A stretch of DNA of 64,000 bases from Candidatus Rokuibacteriota bacterium. GTDB taxonomy: Bacteria; Methylomirabilota; Methylomirabilia; Rokubacteriales; CSP1-6. Under the pieces are notes generated by a model that saw only the letters and a list, made by a program, of their open reading frames with translations, was not told where the DNA came from and searched no databases. Position numbers and translations under genes: made by a program. The stretch lies in assembly GCA_003220685.1 (NCBI GenBank), contig QHTE01000057.1, forward strand, positions 1-64,000. Direction: 5' to 3'. Below, piece by piece: positions 41,061 to 49,624 of the stretch. Numbering within the stretch: the stretch's first letter is position 1; each line of letters opens with the position of its first letter.

Positions 41061-42785
41061 TCAGCCCCGCCGCGCGCCGGGCCCGCGCAGCAAGACGCCC
41101 GGCGTGCGGCCGGTGGTCTCGCCGTTCTCCAGGGTCACCTGCCCGTTGACGACGGTGACGGCGATCCCTTCGGCCTTCTGAACGAGACGGCGAGCCCCGC
41201 CGGGTAGGTCGGTTTGCACGGTCGGCATCGCCGGCCGCACGCGTCCCTCGTCGAAGATCACGACGTCTGCCCGGTAGCCCGTGCGCACGAGCCCGCGGTC
41301 GTGGAGCTCCCACGCCGAGGCGTTGTCGAAGGTGAGCTTGCGTACTGCTTCCTCGAGCGTGAACGCCTGGCGCTGACGCACCCAGTAGCTCAGCAGGTGC
41401 GTCTGGAGCGACGAGCCCATCTCCTGGCAGACGTGAGCCCCCGAATCGGAGAAGGTCGCGAGCGTGCGCGGGTGCCGCAGCATGCCGAGCACGTGCTCGG
41501 GGTCCTCGTTGACCAGCGGCTGCACGAACACCTGATCGTCGTTCTCGAGCACCAGATCGATCATCACCTCGACCGGATGGCGGCGCAGCTCGGCCGAGAG
41601 CTGGGCGACCGTCGGGTCGTTCCAGTCCACGCCCTTCATGACGAAGAGGTTGGCGTAGTCGGGCTTGCGCGGATCGGTGGTGGCCGCGCCGCCGCCCTGG
41701 AAGACGTCGTCGCGCGGCTTCATGCCCGCCTCGTCGGCGACCAGCTGGCGCCGCGTCGCAGGGTCGGCGAGACGCCGCTTCTGCTCGGCCAGCGGCAAGC
41801 GGCGGATCTGTCGCCACGCCGGGAGCACGTCGAACGGCAAGTAGGACTTGAGCGAGAAGATCGCGTTGATCGAGCGCGTCGTGGTCTGCCCCCACATCCG
41901 GGCTCCGGCGGCCGCGCACTCGTCGAGGTACTCGAGCTGATAGGTCCACGGATTCGGCCGGTGGCCCTGGCGGCTCGAGATGGTGCCAAACATCACGGGA
42001 CGTCCGGTCTCGACCGCTACCTGCTTGAGCCGCGCGAGGAATTTCCGCTGCGCCTCACCGCCCGATGTGTCCGGACCGATCTGGAACACGCCGGCGTTCA
42101 GCTCGGCCATCGCGCCGACCAGGCGATCGAGCTCCGACCAGACGGCGATGCGGCTGGCCACCGGCGTGTCGTCGGGCGTGACGTGCGTCGTCGCGCGAGA
42201 GCTCGAGAAGCCCATGGCGCCCACACGGATCGCCTCCTGCACGGCGGCAACCATCCGCGCCAGGTCGTCCTCGGCCGCGGGCTCACTGAGCGCGCGCTTG
42301 CCCATGACGTACATGCGCAGGGCCGAGTGGCCGATGTAGGCGCCGTAGTTGATGGCCTTGGGCAAGCGATCGACGGTCGCCAGATACTCCGGGAAGGTCT
42401 CCCAGGTCCAATCGATCCCCGCCATCATCGCTTCGGTCGGAATGTCCTCGACCGCGGTTAGGCAGCGGGCGAACCATTCGCGCTCCGCGGGCGGGCACGG
42501 CGCCAGCGCGAATCCGCAGTTGCCCATGATCACGGTGGTCACGCCGTGCCAGCACGAGCAGCTGCCCATCCGGTCCCACGCCACCTGAGCGTCCATGTGG
42601 GTGTGGCCGTCGATGAAACCCGGCGCGACGATCAGGCCGTCGGCGTCGATGGTGCGCTCGGCCGCCGATCGACTGCGTCCGATCTCGACGATCCGGCCGT
42701 CCTTGATGCCCACATCGCCGCGATAGCGCGCGGCGCCCGAGCCGTCCACGATGCTGCCACCGCGAATCAAGAGATCGAGTGCCAT
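41061..42785 (-). CDS. N-acyl-D-amino-acid deacylase family amidohydrolase
   Basis: 574 residues. Urease-superfamily enzyme: LLIRGGSIVDGSGAARYRGDV, metal motif FIDGHTHMDAQ, GVTTVIMGNCGFALAPC with the D-aminoacylase Cys, GHSALRMYVMG with a metal His, and ATFSDSGAHVC with the catalytic Asp. C-terminal YRADVVIFDEGRVRPA. Hydrolyses N-acyl-D-amino acids or similar amides; exact substrate uncertain. Convergent with the pseudogene. Downstream of ctaG by 45 bp in the same direction. Confidence 0.9.
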   Translation of the reverse strand: MALDLLIRGGSIVDGSGAARYRGDVGIKDGRIVEIGRSRSAAERTIDADGLIVAPGFIDGHTHMDAQVAWDRMGSCSCWHGVTTVIMGNCGFALAPCPPAEREWFARCLTAVEDIPTEAMMAGIDWTWETFPEYLATVDRLPKAINYGAYIGHSALRMYVMGKRALSEPAAEDDLARMVAAVQEAIRVGAMGFSSSRATTHVTPDDTPVASRIAVWSELDRLVGAMAELNAGVFQIGPDTSGGEAQRKFLARLKQVAVETGRPVMFGTISSRQGHRPNPWTYQLEYLDECAAAGARMWGQTTTRSINAIFSLKSYLPFDVLPAWRQIRRLPLAEQKRRLADPATRRQLVADEAGMKPRDDVFQGGGAATTDPRKPDYANLFVMKGVDWNDPTVAQLSAELRRHPVEVMIDLVLENDDQVFVQPLVNEDPEHVLGMLRHPRTLATFSDSGAHVCQEMGSSLQTHLLSYWVRQRQAFTLEEAVRKLTFDNASAWELHDRGLVRTGYRADVVIFDEGRVRPAMPTVQTDLPGGARRLVQKAEGIAVTVVNGQVTLENGETTGRTPGVLLRGPGARRG

Positions 42786-42830
42786 GAGCCCTCTCTCCTC
42801 AGTCTGTCGACCACATGGCGCCGCGCCGGG

Positions 42831-43646
42831 CTACGCCGCTGCGTCGTCGCGCTCGCGCGCGGCATCGCGAGCAACACCATAGAGGATCAGGAGAATCGGC
42901 AGCAAGTACATGTGCGCGCCGCTCCACATGAGCCCGCCGCCGACCATCTGATCGTCGACGGCGCTGATCCCGAGGGTGGCCGCCGTCCGCGCGTAGTGAG
43001 GATAGAACGCGCGCTCTGGCACCGCCAGCAGCATGCCGAGCGCGGTGCTCTGCGCGGTCGCGGCGAGCAGATAGACGATCTGGAGGCCGGGATGCAGGCG
43101 CGGCGCCAGTCGCGGCGCCGGGCGGATGATCGGCCACCAGAACAAGAGCGCCGTCCCGAAGAAGGTCACGTGCTCGATGGCGTGCACGAGCTCGTGCTCG
43201 GCCGCGGCGTCGTAGAGCACTGGGAGGTGCCAGACCCAGATGGCCGCGACGTGAAGGAGGCCGGCCGCCGGCCAGAACGTCATCGCCGACAGCGCGACGC
43301 GCACTCGCGCCGTGCGTCGAAAAGGGGCGGCGAGCCAGCGCCGCGCGCCGGGCGGCAGGCCCCAGAGCACGAGCGGCAGCGGATTACCGAGCAGCAGGAG
43401 CGGCGCCGCCATCATCGTCAGCAGGAGATGCTGCGCCATGTGCGCCGAAAACCGCTCGGTCGCCAGCTCGTCGAGCGGCGACAGCAGCGCACCCGCGACG
43501 AAGAGGAGCCCCAGCACGTAGGAGGCGGGCCGCCAGACGGGCGGCGCGTGCCCGGCGGCGCAAAGCCGGCGCCAGCCGCGCACGTAGGCGGTCGCGGAGG
43601 CGACGAGAGCGAGCGCCAGGAGAGTCTTGAGAGCCGCCTCAACCAT
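42831..43646 (-). CDS. CtaG-type (Caa3_CtaG) cytochrome c oxidase assembly membrane protein
   Basis: 271 residues, about seven membrane helices. Family landmarks: RFSAHMAQHLLLTMMAAPLLLLGNPL (His pair), AAIWVWHLPVLYDAA, ELVHAIEHVTFFGTALLFWWP and DDQMVGGGLMW. Helps insert copper into cytochrome oxidase in Bacillus relatives. No oxidase subunit gene is in the window. Divergent from the aldehyde oxidoreductase gene. Confidence 0.9.
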   Translation of the reverse strand: MVEAALKTLLALALVASATAYVRGWRRLCAAGHAPPVWRPASYVLGLLFVAGALLSPLDELATERFSAHMAQHLLLTMMAAPLLLLGNPLPLVLWGLPPGARRWLAAPFRRTARVRVALSAMTFWPAAGLLHVAAIWVWHLPVLYDAAAEHELVHAIEHVTFFGTALLFWWPIIRPAPRLAPRLHPGLQIVYLLAATAQSTALGMLLAVPERAFYPHYARTAATLGISAVDDQMVGGGLMWSGAHMYLLPILLILYGVARDAARERDDAAA

Positions 43647-43683
43647 CGGCCGGCATCACCACGAGGGTAGTTTACGGCCAGAT

Positions 43684-43712
43684 TTGACACGACCGAGCCA
43701 GCGGCTTACTTT
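43684..43712 (+). promoter_or_regulatory. Candidate promoter of the aldehyde oxidoreductase gene
   Basis: Perfect -35 TTGACA (43684-43689), 17-bp spacer and weak -10 TACTTT (43707-43712), 45 bp before the ATG in the ctaG divergent gap. Confidence 0.4.
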
Positions 43713-43757
43713 GACGCAACAGGACGAAACGATAGCGTCGGATATCAGGAGCGTGCC

Positions 43758-45488
43758 ATGCGGACCTACTACGACATCGATCTGACGAGCCGCAAGATCA
43801 CCAAGCGCGAGCTGCACGGCGAGGAGATCGTCAGGGCGGGCCGTTACTGGATCGCCAAGACGCTGCTCGAGCTCGGCGCGGCGACGGTCGACGCGCTGTC
43901 ACCCGCCAACCCGCTCATCTTCTCGGCCGGCCCGTTCGCCGGCACGAGCTTCTCCAACGCGAATCGCACGAGCGTGGGCTGCAAGAGCCCGCTCACGGGC
44001 GGCATCAAGGAAGCCAACGGCGGCGGCAGCTTCAGCTACGGGCTCGGGCAGCTGAAGGTCGCGGGCTTCACCCTGCACGGCGCCTCGCCGAGCTGGGTCG
44101 TGATCCACTTCAAGAAGGACGGCACCATCGACTTCGACGACGCCGCGCCGTATCTGGCCAAGGGGAACTTCGAGGCGCAGGAGATGCTGCACAAGAAGCA
44201 CGGCCGGAAGGTCACGATCGCGCTCTGCGGGCCGGTCGGCGAGTATCAGGGGCTGCTGGCGGGCATCGCGTTCAGCGACAAGGACGGCCGGCCGGCCCGG
44301 CTGTCGGCGCGCGGCGGCGTGGGCGCGGTGATGGGGTCGAAGAAGGTCAAGGCCGTCGTGGTCGACCTGGACAAGATCCCGCCGTTCACCGACGGAAAGA
44401 AGGTCAACGCGGCCATCAAGGACTACGCCAAGATGCTGCTGGCCGACTCGATGGTGACGAACTTCTACCAGAAGATCGGCACCATGGGCATGGCGGACCT
44501 CCAGAATGCGCTCGGCGGCCTCCCCGTGCGCAACTTCAGCGCCGGCCAGCAGGTCGACGTGGCGAGCGGCGAGAAGTTCAAGATGGGCGGCGACTACATC
44601 AGTCAGCTCAACGTCTCGCGCGGCGGCGAGCACACGCACGCGTGCATGCCCGGCTGCGTGATCCAGTGCAGCAATGTCTACGCCGACGCGAGCGGCCAGG
44701 AGGTCGTCTCGCCCGTCGAGTACGAGACGCTCGGTCTGCTCGGCACCAACTGCGGTCTGAGCGATCCCGACGAGCTCGCCCAGATGAACTTCCTGGCCAA
44801 CGACCTCGGCGTGGACACGATCGAGCTCGGCGCGACGCTCGCCGTGCTGATGGAAGCCGGGCTCGGCGCCTTCGGCGACGTGAAGTTCATGGCCGCCTGC
44901 ATGGCCGAGATGCGCCGGGGCACCGAGAACGGGCGGCTCTGGGCGCAGGGCACCGCGCGGGTCGGGGCGCACTACAAGGTGCGCCGGGTCCCCGTCATCA
45001 AGAAGCAGGCGATCAGCGCCTACGATCCCCGCGTGGTCGAGGCCACCGGCGTCACCATGATGGCGACCGCGCAGGGCGCCGACCACACCGCGGGCAACCT
45101 GCCGCGGCTCAAGACGCGCGAGATGAACGCCGAGCAGATCGTCGAGCAGAGCCTCGCCCACCAGGCGCGCGTGGCGGCCAACGATTCGCTCGGGCTCTGC
45201 ATCTTCGGCATGAGCGTCACCAATCCCAACACGGAGTTTCTCGTCAACGCCATCAACGCCGCCCACGGGACCAGCCTGACCAAGGATTTCTTCGAGCCGC
45301 TGGGCCGGGACGCGCTCCGGATGGAGTACGAGTTCAACCGCCGCGCCGGGTTCACCGAGAAGGACGACGAGCTCCCCGAGTTCTTCTACACGGAGCCGCT
45401 GCCGCCCACCAATCACGTGGCGCGCTTCCACGGGGACGACGTCCACCGGATGTACGAGCGGCTGCCGGCGCCGGCGATGCCGGCCTGA
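43758..45488 (+). CDS. Aldehyde:ferredoxin oxidoreductase (tungsten/molybdenum pterin)
   Basis: 576 residues, slightly shorter than the ~600 usual. N-terminal domain binds the bis-pterin cofactor: LIFSAGPFAGTSFSNANRTSVGCKSP in parts, GGIKEANGGG, SARGGVGAVMGSKKVKAVVV. Iron-sulphur ligands CMPGCVIQCSN (C-x3-C-x3-C rather than the common C-x2-C-x3-C) plus the distal Cys in LGLCIFG. TAQGADHTAGNLPR is also typical. Oxidises aldehydes to acids with ferredoxin. No ferredoxin or tungstate-uptake gene is next to it. ATG with GGAG upstream. Subfamily is not the archaeal AOR itself. Confidence 0.9.
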   Translation: MRTYYDIDLTSRKITKRELHGEEIVRAGRYWIAKTLLELGAATVDALSPANPLIFSAGPFAGTSFSNANRTSVGCKSPLTGGIKEANGGGSFSYGLGQLKVAGFTLHGASPSWVVIHFKKDGTIDFDDAAPYLAKGNFEAQEMLHKKHGRKVTIALCGPVGEYQGLLAGIAFSDKDGRPARLSARGGVGAVMGSKKVKAVVVDLDKIPPFTDGKKVNAAIKDYAKMLLADSMVTNFYQKIGTMGMADLQNALGGLPVRNFSAGQQVDVASGEKFKMGGDYISQLNVSRGGEHTHACMPGCVIQCSNVYADASGQEVVSPVEYETLGLLGTNCGLSDPDELAQMNFLANDLGVDTIELGATLAVLMEAGLGAFGDVKFMAACMAEMRRGTENGRLWAQGTARVGAHYKVRRVPVIKKQAISAYDPRVVEATGVTMMATAQGADHTAGNLPRLKTREMNAEQIVEQSLAHQARVAANDSLGLCIFGMSVTNPNTEFLVNAINAAHGTSLTKDFFEPLGRDALRMEYEFNRRAGFTEKDDELPEFFYTEPLPPTNHVARFHGDDVHRMYERLPAPAMPA

Positions 45489-45502
45489 AGCGGCCTGCCG
45501 CG

Positions 45503-46981
45503 TCAGCCCGGAAGCTGCTCGGGCGGGGCGAGCGGCAGCAGCACGGTGAATATGCTGCCCCGGCCCTTGACGCCTTCGCTCTCGACGCTGATGCGACCGC
45601 CGTGCAGCTCGACGAGCTTGCGCGTCAGGGCGAGGCCGAGTCCCGTTCCTTCCTGCTCGCGGGCTGAGGAGGAGTCGCCCCGCTCGAACTTGCCGAAGAT
45701 CCGGGCCTGGTCCTCCGCCTTGATCCCGATCCCGGTGTCGGCGACGCGGATCCGCAGCCAGCACGAGCCGTTGGGACCGACCGTGGAGATCGTGTCGGCC
45801 GTCGCGGTGACGTGTCCGCCCGCCTCGGTGAACTTGATCGCGTTGCTCAACAGGTTGTAGATCATCTGCTGGACCCGCATCCGGTCCGCGGTGATCGCCG
45901 GCAGCGGCTCCTTCACTTCGACCGTCACCGTGATGTTCTTCTGGTGCGCGAGCGCCTGGACGACGGCGACGACCTCCGGGATGTCCTCGGCGGCGGAAAC
46001 TTTCGTGAGATCGAGCGTCAGGTGTCCGGAGTCGACCTTGGCCACGTCGAGCACGTCGTCGACCAGCTCGCGGAGGTGGCGGCCACCCGCGAGGATCGAG
46101 GTCAGATATTCGAGCTGGCGCTCGTTCAGCGCACCGTACGTCTGGTTCGCGAGAACCTGGGAGAAGCCGATGACCGCGTTCAGGGGCGTACGGAGCTCGT
46201 GGCTCATCGAGGCCAGGAACTCGCTCTTGGCCCGGCTGGCCTGCTCGGCGGCCACCTTGGACTCGAGCAGCTGCCGCGACTGGTTCACGAGCTGCTGGAT
46301 ATTGCGCTGCGCGGCGGCGTGCAGGCGCGCGTTCTCCAGCGCGACGATCAGCGCCAGCGCGACGGCCGCGCCGAGCGCGATCAGCACACCCGTCCACGTC
46401 CTGGCCTCCAGCCGCGCGGCCTCGGCCTGCGCCGCGAGGACCCGCTCGTGGATGGCGGCCATCAACCCGTCCAGGTTCTCTTGCACTTCCTCGGCGCGCG
46501 TACGCGCCTCGCTATAGGGCACGGCGAGCGCATGCGCGCGGGCCCCGCGCCGCACGAGTTCTTGCTCCGTCGCGACGAGGCTCTGATAGTGCTCGAACGC
46601 GCCCCGCGCGGCGGCGAGCTTCTGGGCCTCCCGCGCGCTCTTCACGGATCCGGCGAGCCGCTCGAGATCCTCGGCCACCCGCACCGCCCGCTCGGTCCAG
46701 GCCGTCGCGTAGCCGGGGTCGGCCAGCACCAGCGCGCGCATCTCGAGCCGGACGAGCGGCGTGATCGCCTCGCGGGTGGACGCGGCCAGGCGGACCGCGG
46801 GAATGGTGTGGGTCGCGATCTCTCGATTGACGGCCACGAGGTTTCCGACGGCGTGGAAGCTCAAGAACCCGACGACTGCCAGCACCGTGATGACGAGCAG
46901 CGACACGAGGAAGGGCTTCGCCGCCAGCGGCGTGCCGATGAGCCGCGCTCCGATCACGCGCGCCCCATACCGATAGAGCAT
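45503..46981 (-). CDS. Sensor histidine kinase with periplasmic four-helix sensor
   Basis: 492 residues. Helix 1 at ~20-42 (PFLVSLLVITVLAVVGFLSF), a ~150-residue extracytoplasmic helical domain, helix 2 (WTGVLIALGAAVALALIVAL), coiled linker, HisKA (FLASMSHELRTPLNAVIGFS) and HATPase (NLLSNAIKFTEAGG, VADTGIGI, GTGLGLALTRKLVELHGG). All kinase motifs intact. No receiver and no adjacent regulator. The start ATG 46981 gives a normal short N-tail; no strong ribosome site. Tail-to-tail with the aldehyde oxidoreductase gene. Confidence 0.88.
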   Translation of the reverse strand: MLYRYGARVIGARLIGTPLAAKPFLVSLLVITVLAVVGFLSFHAVGNLVAVNREIATHTIPAVRLAASTREAITPLVRLEMRALVLADPGYATAWTERAVRVAEDLERLAGSVKSAREAQKLAAARGAFEHYQSLVATEQELVRRGARAHALAVPYSEARTRAEEVQENLDGLMAAIHERVLAAQAEAARLEARTWTGVLIALGAAVALALIVALENARLHAAAQRNIQQLVNQSRQLLESKVAAEQASRAKSEFLASMSHELRTPLNAVIGFSQVLANQTYGALNERQLEYLTSILAGGRHLRELVDDVLDVAKVDSGHLTLDLTKVSAAEDIPEVVAVVQALAHQKNITVTVEVKEPLPAITADRMRVQQMIYNLLSNAIKFTEAGGHVTATADTISTVGPNGSCWLRIRVADTGIGIKAEDQARIFGKFERGDSSSAREQEGTGLGLALTRKLVELHGGRISVESEGVKGRGSIFTVLLPLAPPEQLPG

Positions 46982-47122
46982 GGAAAGCCCATGGTCAGCA
47001 CCATTGTGGGGTTCGTGGCCCGAAAAACACGCAAAACATGGGCCATTTCCGGACATTCTACCGATGCCTGAGTTCGCGGGCATTTAGTCGGCCAGGGTGC
47101 CGGCGAGGGCCGGCGCGGTCGG

Positions 47123-47137
47123 CCGGTTTCTAACCGG
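47123..47137. repeat. Short hairpin CCGGTT-TCT-AACCGG
   Basis: A 6-bp perfect stem in the 289-bp gap between the histidine kinase and the DinB-like gene. Position suits a promoter-region element; function unknown. Confidence 0.35.
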
Positions 47138-47186
47138 GGGGCGGCTCGAGATGGACCGACTGTGACCAGGCCACGGCCCGCGAGCC

Positions 47187-47234
47187 GACCCCGGCTTCGC
47201 CGGCCGTCTTTCACGGCAGGCCCCGGCCGGGGTC
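47187..47234. promoter_or_regulatory. Nested GC-rich inverted repeat upstream of dinB-like/ogt
   Basis: Outer arms GACCCCGGC (47187-47195) and GCCGGGGTC (47226-47234) are perfectly complementary over 9 bp, and the first arm can instead pair with the adjacent TTCG-capped CCGGC. It lies 36 bp before the ATG at 47271, within the likely 5' leader, so alternative folding could affect expression. Inference only. Confidence 0.35.
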
Positions 47235-47270
47235 TCAGAAGCGTAGCGACAACCCCGTCGGGAGGGACCG

Positions 47271-47726
47271 ATGAGCGACAAGGAAACGATGCTGCGCCAG
47301 GCGGAAGAGGCTTTCGCCGAGCTTCGTCGAGCGGTCGATGGGCTGACCGACGAGGAGACGCGACGGGTGTGGCTCGGGAGCTGGGGCGTGCGCGAGATCC
47401 TGATCCACATATCCGGCTGGCACGAGGCGATGATCTCGGCGTTCGGGAACATCGCGAAGGGTGAGGCGCCCTACCCGCCCGGCACGTACGACGACTTCGA
47501 TGCGTGGAACGCGCGCTTCGTCGACCGGAAGTCGGGCGTGAAATCGGCCGACGTCCTGGCCGAGCTCGACCTGACCCACCGCCTCTTCGTGGGCGCCGCC
47601 GCGGCGCTGCCCGAGGCGCACTTCGCGCCGGGCGGCGGTGCGCGCGATCCGTTCGACGGCGCGGGCGCCGGGCATTACCGCGAGCACGCCGCCCAGATCC
47701 GCGCCTGGCGGCAGCGATCGTCGTGA
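47271..47726 (+). CDS. DinB/ClbS-like four-helix-bundle protein
   Basis: 151 residues. DinB-superfamily helical bundle of the ClbS/DfsB type: MLRQAEEAFAELRRAVDGLTDEE, then REILIHISGWHEAMI and HYREHAAQIRAW, whose histidines are the probable metal triad. Family members handle thiols, small electrophiles or DNA-damaging compounds. ATG follows GGAGGG. Its stop overlaps the ogt GTG start (GTGA), so the two are co-translated, which supports a role in damage defence. Confidence 0.82.
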   Translation: MSDKETMLRQAEEAFAELRRAVDGLTDEETRRVWLGSWGVREILIHISGWHEAMISAFGNIAKGEAPYPPGTYDDFDAWNARFVDRKSGVKSADVLAELDLTHRLFVGAAAALPEAHFAPGGGARDPFDGAGAGHYREHAAQIRAWRQRSS

Positions 47727-48283
47727 CCGAGCGCGGATTCCTCGTATTCGGCACGCCGATCGGCGCCTGCGGCATCGTCTGGGGCGACCGAGGCGTGGTC
47801 GGTGTGCAGCTGCCCGAGTCGAGCGAGGCGGCGGTCCGGGCCCGAGTGCGGCGCGAGTTTCCCGGCGCGCGCGAGGTGCCACCTCCGCCGGAGGTCCGGC
47901 GCGCGGTCGACGGCATCGGCGCGCTCCTCGGCGGCGAGGCGCGGGACCTCGCGTTCGTGGAGCTCGACATGCGGCACGTGCCGCCGTTCCACCGGCGCGT
48001 CTTCGAGGTCGCGCGCACGATCCCGCCGGGCTCGACGCTCTCGTACGGCGAGATCGCCGCGCGCCTCGGCGAGCCCGGCGCGGCGCGGGACGTCGGGTCG
48101 GCGCTCGGCCAGAATCCGTTCGCGATCGTCGTGCCGTGCCATCGTGTGCTCGCCGCGAACGGCAAGCTCGGCGGCTTTTCGGCCCACGGCGGCGTCAAGA
48201 CGAAGCGCCGACTGCTCTCGATCGAGGGCGTGCAGGCGCCCGGCACGGTTCCGCTCTTCGAGCGCGGTCCGCTCGCCCGCTAG
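47723..48283 (+). CDS. ogt: Methylated-DNA--protein-cysteine methyltransferase
   Basis: 186 residues. Suicide repair protein that removes O6-alkyl groups from guanine. C-terminal domain with FHRRVFEVARTIPPGSTLSYGE, helix-turn-helix ARDVGSALGQNPFAIVVPCHRVLAANGKLGGFSAHGG in parts; the acceptor is Cys139 in PCHRV and the Asn/Arg hinge is present. GTG start overlaps the DinB-like stop. Ends 4 bp into the convergent MFS gene. AdaB/Ogt size, no AdaA domain. Confidence 0.93.
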   Translation: MTERGFLVFGTPIGACGIVWGDRGVVGVQLPESSEAAVRARVRREFPGAREVPPPPEVRRAVDGIGALLGGEARDLAFVELDMRHVPPFHRRVFEVARTIPPGSTLSYGEIAARLGEPGAARDVGSALGQNPFAIVVPCHRVLAANGKLGGFSAHGGVKTKRRLLSIEGVQAPGTVPLFERGPLAR

Positions 48284-49587
48284 GACACGCCGAGGGCCTG
48301 ACTGGTCGCGACCTCGAGCCGCGCGGGGCGCGTGGGCTGGGGAATCAGCCACAGGACGAACGCGGCGACGCCGTAGCAGACGATGAACACGATCAGCGCC
48401 TGCGTGTAGCTCTGCGTCCGGTCGTAGACCCAGCCGGTGTAGACGGCGGCCGGCATCGACGCGAAGCTCTGGAACATGCTGATCCAGCCACGGATCGTGG
48501 CGAAGTGGGCGCGGCCGAACACGTCGCCGACCAGGGCCCACGTCACCGAGTTCACGGCGTCGCCGAACGAGAACAAGACGGCGAACAGCGCGAGCGCCCA
48601 CCACGCGCCGTCGCCGTACGCCAGCACGATGAGACCGGCGGCGCCCAGCAAGACCCCGATGGCCCCGACGGCTTGCTTCGACTGCCGGTCGCCGAGCCAC
48701 CCGGTTAGCGGCCGGATGACGACGGTGGCCAGCGCGGTGAGCCCGACGTAGAACGCGGCCGCCGGCTCGTCGAGCCCCTTCCAGATCAGGAGCGGCACCA
48801 GGTGCACGGTCACTCCAGCGTAGGGGACGTTGCGCAGGCCGTGGAACGCGGCGAGCAGCCAGAACGTCGGCGTCCGCAGCGCTTGGCGAGTGGTGAACTC
48901 GCGTGCGTCGCCGACCGCGGGCGCGGCGCCGCGCGCGGCTCGATCGGGCTCGTGCGAGCCCGGACGCTCGCCGTCGGGGAGCAATCCCATGCTCTCCGGC
49001 GAGCGCCGGATGAGCAGGACGAGCGGGAGCAGCATGAATACGACGAGACCCGACAGGACCGCGGCGGTCCGCCACCCCAGGTTCAACACCGCTAGCGCGA
49101 CCAGGGGAAAGATCACCACCCCGCCGATCGCCTGGCCGGTCTGGACGACGGCCATGGCGAGCCCGCGCTTGCGTCGAAACCAGCTGTTGACCGCGGCCAG
49201 GGTCGCCTGATTGAAGCCGGCCTGGAACCCGAAGCTCAGCGGGCCGATGAAGACGAGGAGAAAGAGCAGGTAGCTGTGCGTGAGGGAGAGCAGGATCAGG
49301 CCCAGCCCCGCGAGCAACGTTCCCACGACCAGCATCACCCGGACGTCGAATCGGTCGATGAGAAATCCGACGAGCGGCGCTCCGAGCGCGGCTTCGAGCC
49401 TGGAGAGCGAGAACGGCAGCGAGGTCGCGGCGCGGCTGAGGTTCAGCTCGGTGAGGACGGGCAGGAAGTAGAGGGTGAACCCCGTGTTGAACAGGCCGCC
49501 CTTCACCGCGTCCTGGACGCAGCCGATCGTCACGATCCACCAGCCGTAGAAGACGCGCCCCGGGCTCTGGGAGAGCGAACGCCTCAT
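48280..49587 (-). CDS. MFS transporter (monocarboxylate/oxalate-type)
   Basis: 435 residues, twelve predicted helices. GWWIVTIGCVQDAVKGGLFNTG start and LPVLTELNLSRAATSLPFSL resemble MCT-type MFS carriers; FLIDRFDVRVM is the loop 2-3 motif and WFRRKRGLAMAVVQTGQAIGG matches this subfamily. A central loop (~200-235) separates the halves. Located 37 bp after the NitT/TauT binding-protein gene on the same strand, so it may share the operon. Substrate likely a small carboxylate; unproven. Confidence 0.88.
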   Translation of the reverse strand: MRRSLSQSPGRVFYGWWIVTIGCVQDAVKGGLFNTGFTLYFLPVLTELNLSRAATSLPFSLSRLEAALGAPLVGFLIDRFDVRVMLVVGTLLAGLGLILLSLTHSYLLFLLVFIGPLSFGFQAGFNQATLAAVNSWFRRKRGLAMAVVQTGQAIGGVVIFPLVALAVLNLGWRTAAVLSGLVVFMLLPLVLLIRRSPESMGLLPDGERPGSHEPDRAARGAAPAVGDAREFTTRQALRTPTFWLLAAFHGLRNVPYAGVTVHLVPLLIWKGLDEPAAAFYVGLTALATVVIRPLTGWLGDRQSKQAVGAIGVLLGAAGLIVLAYGDGAWWALALFAVLFSFGDAVNSVTWALVGDVFGRAHFATIRGWISMFQSFASMPAAVYTGWVYDRTQSYTQALIVFIVCYGVAAFVLWLIPQPTRPARLEVATSQALGVS

Positions 49588-49624
49588 CGCCGGCGGCCGG
49601 CCTCGAGCGCTGCGCCGCGCGGGC

